A stretch of 64,000 bases of DNA from Chitinophaga sp. LS1 (GTDB lineage Bacteria > Bacteroidota > Bacteroidia > Chitinophagales > Chitinophagaceae). The notes under the pieces were generated by a model, which worked only from the letters and a program-made list of their open reading frames with translations, was not told the origin of the DNA and did no database searches. Below, piece after piece: positions 59,824-64,000 of the stretch. The position numbers were made by a program, and so were the translations under genes. The stretch lies in NCBI RefSeq assembly GCF_034274695.1, contig NZ_CP128362.1:1054001-1118000 (forward strand). Reading direction: 5' to 3'. Numbering within the stretch: position 1 is the stretch's first letter; every line of letters starts with the position of its first letter.

Positions 59824-60906
59824 ATGGCATTAATAGAAAGGATTGTAAAGTTTAATTCTGCACACCGCGTCCTCAGCCATTTGCTATTCTGGACGGCGGC
59901 CACCATCATATTTCTCAACAGGTATGATTTGGTTGAATATAAAGAGCCTGAGCATATCTTTTACAGGCATGTTTATTACATGTCTTTTATGATCCTGTCT
60001 TCCTATTTTGTAGCTTATCTGATTATACCTGCATTCATTGCTGGTAGGAGTTATTTATCGATATTGATTTTTTTTCTGGCGGGCAGTTATATTATATGTG
60101 TTGCTTCCAGGGCCACGGTGGTTTATTTGCTAGAGCCGCTAATCAGGGTACCGCCTTTTGGGCAGGAGTCACTTTGGGATATCATGACGGATTTTCCGAA
60201 GTTGTTTGTGCATTATTTTGCACAGACCTTTTCCGCAGCGTGGGTGTTTGCCCTGATGAAATTGATCAAAGATCAATACATTGTGCAGCAACGCAGCCTG
60301 GTTTTGGAAAAGGAAAAGGTACAGTCTGAATTAAATGTGTTAAAAGCTCAACTCAATCCGCATTTCCTATTCAATACATTGAATAATATTTACTCCCTGT
60401 CCCTGATAAATTCTCCCGTCACTTCGAAATCTATTGCCGGCCTTTCAGAAATACTTGACCACGTACTGTATAAATGTAATAAGAAGTATGTTCCCATAAG
60501 TGAAGAGATCAGGCTTATCAATAACTACATTGACCTTGAAAAATTAAGGTATAATGACCGTCTTCAGGTAAATTTTAAGTATTCAATAGATGAAGATGCA
60601 ATGGTCGTACCCCTGGTGTTGTTATCACTTGTAGAAAACTCCTTTAAGCATGGAGCAGGAGAAAATATAGGGCACCCTGTTATTGATATAGATCTTAGTT
60701 TACAGGGAGGAAATTTTTATTTCAGGGTTTCCAATGGCTTTTTACCGGAGCCTGGCGAAAATAAAACAGATAGGATCGGGCTGATTAATATCCGGAAACA
60801 GCTTGATTTACTTTATGGAGACAGGTATCAACTACAGGTAAATACCGATGATAATATTTACGTAGTTTTATTGGGTATTCATCTCAATGGTAATGAAGTA
60901 CAATAA
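59824..60906 (+). CDS. LytS-type sensor histidine kinase
   Basis: 360 residues from ATG 59824. Four membrane segments lie in the first 150 residues, followed by a short coiled linker and the His-kinase family motif LNPHFLFNTLNNIYSL with the phospho-accepting His. The catalytic part has PLVLLSLVENSFKHG and an ATP lid (GLINIRKQLD). The next gene encodes its LytTR regulator 10 bp later. The signal is unknown. Confidence 0.9.
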   Translation: MALIERIVKFNSAHRVLSHLLFWTAATIIFLNRYDLVEYKEPEHIFYRHVYYMSFMILSSYFVAYLIIPAFIAGRSYLSILIFFLAGSYIICVASRATVVYLLEPLIRVPPFGQESLWDIMTDFPKLFVHYFAQTFSAAWVFALMKLIKDQYIVQQRSLVLEKEKVQSELNVLKAQLNPHFLFNTLNNIYSLSLINSPVTSKSIAGLSEILDHVLYKCNKKYVPISEEIRLINNYIDLEKLRYNDRLQVNFKYSIDEDAMVVPLVLLSLVENSFKHGAGENIGHPVIDIDLSLQGGNFYFRVSNGFLPEPGENKTDRIGLINIRKQLDLLYGDRYQLQVNTDDNIYVVLLGIHLNGNEVQ

Positions 60907-60916
60907 AAATGACCGT

Positions 60917-61615
60917 ATGAAAATAAAGTGCCTTGTAGTTGATGACGAGCCATTGGCCATACAATTAATCCAGAACCATATTTCGCAGCTGGATGGTTTT
61001 GAAGTAGTGGGCACCTGTTCTAATGCAGTGCAGGCTATGGAGGTATTAAGGTCGACCACTATCGACCTGCTTTTTCTCGATATAAAGATGCCAAAGATAA
61101 CAGGACTTTCATTTCTCAGAGCTTTGCAGCATCCTCCTGCCGTAATAATTACGACTGCGTACCGTGAATATGCAGTTGAAGGGTATGAGCTGGATCTGGT
61201 AGATTATCTATTGAAGCCTATCACCTTCGAAAGGTTCATCAAGGCGATTGACCGCTTTTTAAGAATAAAATCCCCCGTGCAGCAACCAGCACCTGTAATT
61301 GGAGACAAGGAACTGGTTATGCATATCCGGTCTAAAGGTAAGATCCATAGAATCCAGATCGATGAGATTATTTATGTGGAAAGTATAAAGGATTATATAG
61401 TCATTCATTTTGCAGATAAAAAAATTACAGCCAAATATAAATTTGGGGATTTTGAAAAGGAATTGACAGGCAAACCCTTCCTTCGTATTCACCGTTCCTT
61501 CCTGGTGAACATAAATAAAATTACTGCTTTTACCGCGAACGATATCGAGGTTGGCGGAACTGAAATACCTATTGGGGCGAGCTATAAAGAATATGTATCA
61601 AAAATGTTGGCGTAA
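60917..61615 (+). CDS. LytTR family response regulator
   Basis: 232 residues from ATG 60917; an in-frame start at 60887 would overlap the kinase gene. The receiver has the acidic pair VVDDEP, the phospho-acceptor Asp in LLFLDIKMPKITG and Lys in LLKPI. The C-terminal LytTR domain has IDEIIYVESIKDYIVIHF, then FLRIHRSFLVNINKI. It pairs with the upstream LytS-like kinase. Targets are unknown; the divergent beta-lactamase-like gene is a candidate. Confidence 0.9.
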   Translation: MKIKCLVVDDEPLAIQLIQNHISQLDGFEVVGTCSNAVQAMEVLRSTTIDLLFLDIKMPKITGLSFLRALQHPPAVIITTAYREYAVEGYELDLVDYLLKPITFERFIKAIDRFLRIKSPVQQPAPVIGDKELVMHIRSKGKIHRIQIDEIIYVESIKDYIVIHFADKKITAKYKFGDFEKELTGKPFLRIHRSFLVNINKITAFTANDIEVGGTEIPIGASYKEYVSKMLA

Positions 61616-61689
61616 TACATATCCTGTATGCAGGAAAACGGTACATCAATTTGAATGGCATTAAGATCTAGCCCACACCGTACATTGGT

Positions 61690-62064
61690 TTAAGCCTGGA
61701 TCGACTTTTGATGCATTTTAATACTATTCTTATATTTGGTAATCGCATCATGCATTTGCCCACCTAATTCTGTCATAGCCATTAAAACTGGAATAACTGT
61801 TTTGCCGATCTCGCTTAGCTCATATTCGACACGCGGTGGTTTTTCGTTATAGCTATGCCTCAAAATTAATCCGTCATTCTCTAATTCCTTGAGTTGTTCA
61901 GTCAATATCTTGCGCGATATATCTGGTATTTGTACTGCCAGCTTTCCAAAACGAACAGCACCATTTACCAGCCGGCCCAGAATAATTGGCTTCCACTTTC
62001 CGCCAATATAGGTCATCGTGTGAACGATCGGGCAGGTTGATGTATGTTCTTTAAATTTCTTCAT
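61690..62064 (-). CDS. HxlR family transcriptional regulator
   Basis: 124 residues. The Cys is in TSTCPIVHTMT, followed by IGGKWKPIILGRLVNG, RFGKLAVQIPDISRKILTEQ, LKELENDGLILR and the wing PPRVEYELSEIG. It is divergent from an SDR gene. Two copies of a 19-bp motif overlap and follow its start codon, a setting typical of self-repression. Confidence 0.9.
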   Translation of the reverse strand: MKKFKEHTSTCPIVHTMTYIGGKWKPIILGRLVNGAVRFGKLAVQIPDISRKILTEQLKELENDGLILRHSYNEKPPRVEYELSEIGKTVIPVLMAMTELGGQMHDAITKYKNSIKMHQKSIQA

Positions 62065-62065
62065 T

Positions 62066-62117
62066 GGTTACATGAATGTTACCACTTTTGGCCTTTTAGT
62101 TACATGAGCGTTACCAC
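62066..62117. promoter_or_regulatory. Direct repeat of GTTACATGARYGTTACCAC, candidate HxlR operator
   Basis: Copies at 62067-62085 and 62099-62117, 32 bp apart, immediately upstream of the HxlR start. Each copy holds two GTTAC half-sites 11 bp apart. Confidence 0.6.
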
Positions 62118-62216
62118 CTATTCACGTTGTGAGAATGAATAGAAGCAACCGTTTTAGTTACTTTATGGAACTAATTTAAATCAAAGCTAACGATAAGGGA
62201 ATTAAAAAAAAATAGC

Positions 62217-63014
62217 ATGAAAAGTAAACCAACAATAGATGCGGTATTAGCGGGTAAAATAGCACTGGTAACCGGCGGCACAAAAGGAATTGGAAAAGCG
62301 GTGGTTAAAAGACTAGAGCAGGCAGGTGCAACTGTTATCGTCACAGCCCGTAACCAACCGGAAGATCCCGATGTAACATATACATTTATAGCGGCAGACC
62401 TATCGCGGGCTGAAGAGGTCAGCAAAGTAGCAGATATTATTAATCAACAATTTGGGCGGATAGATATCATCATCAATAACATGGGGGCAAACGTGTATCC
62501 GGGTGGGGGCTTTAGTACCTTGACGGATGAACATTGGGACCAGGCCCTGCAGGTAAATTTGCTTGCTTCCGTTCGGCTGGACCGGGCTTTGTTACCTACA
62601 ATGCTGGCGCAAAAGAGTGGTGTGATCATTCACATATCCTCTACCAGCAGCCAGTTTCCAATATGGGAGTCGACGATGGCTTATAGTGTTGCAAAGTCTG
62701 CATTGAATACTTATAGTAAAGCATTGGCAACAGAGGTAGCTGGTAAAGGGGTAAGGGTAGTAACTGTATCTCCCGGTTTAAATAAAACGGAGGCGATGAC
62801 TTCCTTTTTGGAAGATTATGCAAAACAAAGCAACATCAGTGTGGAGGAAATGACGGGGAAACTTTTTGAAAGGTTAGGGGGTGTACCAATGGGAAGAATG
62901 GCAGCGCCAGAGGAAACGGCGGAGCTGATCTACTTCCTTGTTTCACCTGCGGCTTCTTATATCAGCGGAGCGAATTTAATTATTGATGGAGGGAATTTCC
63001 CGGTGGTGAAATGA
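62217..63014 (+). CDS. Classical SDR oxidoreductase
   Basis: 265 residues. The cofactor motif is TGGTKGIGKAVVKR, then IIINNMGANVYPG, the Ser in IHISSTSSQFP and YxxxK in MAYSVAKSALN. The C terminus has SPAASYISGANLIIDGG. Classical length. Divergent from an HxlR regulator, which is likely its repressor or activator. Substrate unknown. Confidence 0.9.
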   Translation: MKSKPTIDAVLAGKIALVTGGTKGIGKAVVKRLEQAGATVIVTARNQPEDPDVTYTFIAADLSRAEEVSKVADIINQQFGRIDIIINNMGANVYPGGGFSTLTDEHWDQALQVNLLASVRLDRALLPTMLAQKSGVIIHISSTSSQFPIWESTMAYSVAKSALNTYSKALATEVAGKGVRVVTVSPGLNKTEAMTSFLEDYAKQSNISVEEMTGKLFERLGGVPMGRMAAPEETAELIYFLVSPAASYISGANLIIDGGNFPVVK

Positions 63015-63126
63015 TGGTGTTGTTTTCGATTTGACCCAACGAGTTACTATTCGGTGTCATTGTAAACTGAGTTACACAGGGCGCATTAATTAATCAGGGA
63101 GAAGATAGTAAGGGAAGTTATTTGCA

Positions 63127-63164
63127 AATAAGACCGGTGGCTAAACTTAGCTACCAGTCTTATT
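63127..63164. terminator. Terminator hairpin between convergent genes
   Basis: AATAAGACCGGTGGCTAA and TTAGCTACCAGTCTTATT pair with one mismatch and one bulge, with a 2-nt loop, followed by TTTTA. Confidence 0.7.
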
Positions 63165-63171
63165 TTACTAT

Positions 63172-63291
63172 TATTAAACGCTACATCCTTCGGCATCTCC
63201 GACACTGATGATATTGGGGGTATAATTACCATCAGGTTTTTCCATTAGATACATATAAACGGGTAGTTGGTGTGCACATTCGTTTCCAATA
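63172..63291 (-). pseudogene. Short 3' fragment without a clear start
   Basis: A minus-strand frame ending at TAA reads NKLIGNECAHQLPVYMYLME and then GNYTPNIISVGDAEGCSV. It overlaps the stop of the T9SS gene in another frame. It may be a remnant of a small protein gene; an internal ATG would give only about 25 residues. Confidence 0.3.
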
Positions 63292-63294
63292 AGT

Positions 63295-64000
63295 TTATTG
63301 CTTTATAAACCACTTCGCCGATATTCCTGATGAAGACCTTATCATCAGTAAATACATACCAGGCACCAATTTTTGTACATTTATCACCGTTTTCGAAACT
63401 GCCTTCTTATCCAAAATCTTCTTTCCCTGCGTGTCATAAACACTCAATAAAGCATTGTCGGCTATATTCACCGTTAGATAATCATGTGTGGGATTCGGAT
63501 ATATAACAACTGTTTCTTTACCTTCATCCTTCAGCAATGCCATCATCACCTCCAGTTCATCCGCGCCGATAGTAGGAATCGTATGTCTCTCATCACCATC
63601 ATAATCATCTGTAACCGATGTGGAAGAAGTTCCCGCAACTAATGCACTGTCTCCTGTCAATAAATGCAGGTCGGCAGTTATCGTATCTACAAAAGATACA
63701 GGAACAGATATCGAATGTATATCCATATTACTGCTATCTTTAAATACAGCGAAACTGAGTGGTTTATTATACCATAATCCCACAGTTGCCGGATTTACAC
63801 TATACAAATCATTATAGTCAGATAATATCCATTCCTGTGCAGGAACAGGCCGTTCATTCACCAAAGCATAATGTTTTCCGGTGCCGCCTGTCCTGGTATT
63901 GTAATAGATATTATTGACAGAAGTAACAATCGTACCCGTAAATCTTGATTTCCTGAACGCAGCAGAAATGTTACTACCGGCCGCAGTGCCCCCAATCGAA
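63295..64000 (-). CDS. T9SS type A sorting-domain protein, 3' part (5' end beyond the window)
   Basis: The open frame runs off the right edge of the window, so an ATG at its true start is not visible; about 235 residues are seen. The C terminus is a type A sorting domain: VVIYPNPTHDYLTVNIADNA, then LSVYDTQGKKIL and GMYLLMIRSSSG with the final KWFIKQ. The preceding part (RTGGTGKHYALVNERPVPAQ) looks like the edge of a beta-helix or right-handed repeat protein. It is a secreted, cell-surface-attached cargo. Exact role unknown. Confidence 0.75.
   Translation of the reverse strand, partial: SIGGTAAGSNISAAFRKSRFTGTIVTSVNNIYYNTRTGGTGKHYALVNERPVPAQEWILSDYNDLYSVNPATVGLWYNKPLSFAVFKDSSNMDIHSISVPVSFVDTITADLHLLTGDSALVAGTSSTSVTDDYDGDERHTIPTIGADELEVMMALLKDEGKETVVIYPNPTHDYLTVNIADNALLSVYDTQGKKILDKKAVSKTVINVQKLVPGMYLLMIRSSSGISAKWFIKQ

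Noticed and set aside
34..63990. tRNA, rRNA or transposase genes
   Set aside because: None were recognised by eye on either strand; short cloverleaf-like segments lacked the T-loop and D-loop consensus. A tRNA scan would be the decisive test.

Overview
The window looks like chromosome of a Bacteroidota bacterium, most likely a Chitinophaga-like member of the Chitinophagaceae. The evidence is the Bacteroidota -7 promoter box (TAnnTTTG), TonB-dependent receptors, a type IX secretion (T9SS) sorting domain, glycoside hydrolases, many AraC/HxlR/Crp-Fnr regulators and the absence of Shine-Dalgarno signals. No rRNA, tRNA, CRISPR array, insertion sequence or phage gene was recognised. This assignment is inference from gene content, not from a marker gene.

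Layout. 0-10 kb: end of a methyltransferase; an SDR divergent to a Crp/Fnr regulator; GNAT and kinase-like genes; a sigma factor; a hydrolase-CYTH-HAD-sugar dehydrogenase run; a second SDR and an AraC regulator. 10-19 kb (minus strand): a TonB receptor with two duplicated heavy-metal-associated (HMA) domains plus a small Cys-rich protein, and a four-gene operon around a 1.67-kilo-residue DUF4132/MolR-like protein. 19-30 kb: msrA, a two-gene unknown operon with a G9 tract, HxlR/hydrolase pairs, an OmpR-type two-component system divergent to an outer-membrane barrel protein, AraC regulators and a metallo-beta-lactamase-fold hydrolase. 30-40 kb: carbohydrate genes (GH29-like fucosidase, beta-propeller protein, GH39-like enzyme) mixed with decayed genes and an SDR-AraC chimera. 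40-53 kb: crotonase, Crp/Fnr regulators, RidA, CHAD protein, SF2 helicase, a possible ADP-ribosyltransferase toxin with a small partner, nitroreductase and GH31. 53-57 kb: an accessory patch of unknown, immunity-like and truncated genes. 57-64 kb: alpha/beta hydrolase, class-C beta-lactamase-like protein, LytS/LytTR system, HxlR/SDR pair and the 3' end of a T9SS cargo gene.

Two themes run through the window. First, local regulator-target pairs: four HxlR genes are each divergent from an enzyme gene, with palindromes or direct repeats in between; the OmpR-type system has three TTTAACC boxes at exact 10-bp spacing before its neighbouring barrel gene; many genes have a TAnnTTTG box only 5-8 nt before ATG, which predicts leaderless mRNAs.

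Second, and most unusual, many intergenic regions are tandem repeat arrays with unrelated sequences but a shared position: the unit contains the last codons and stop codon of the neighbouring gene (seven loci) or its start codon (one locus). One array has become coding on the opposite strand as the tail of an HxlR protein. Related in-frame arrays lie inside two genes. Together with the start-less ORFs, gene fragments and a chimera, this points to frequent short-range duplication and deletion. All family assignments come from reading motifs by eye, without database searches.
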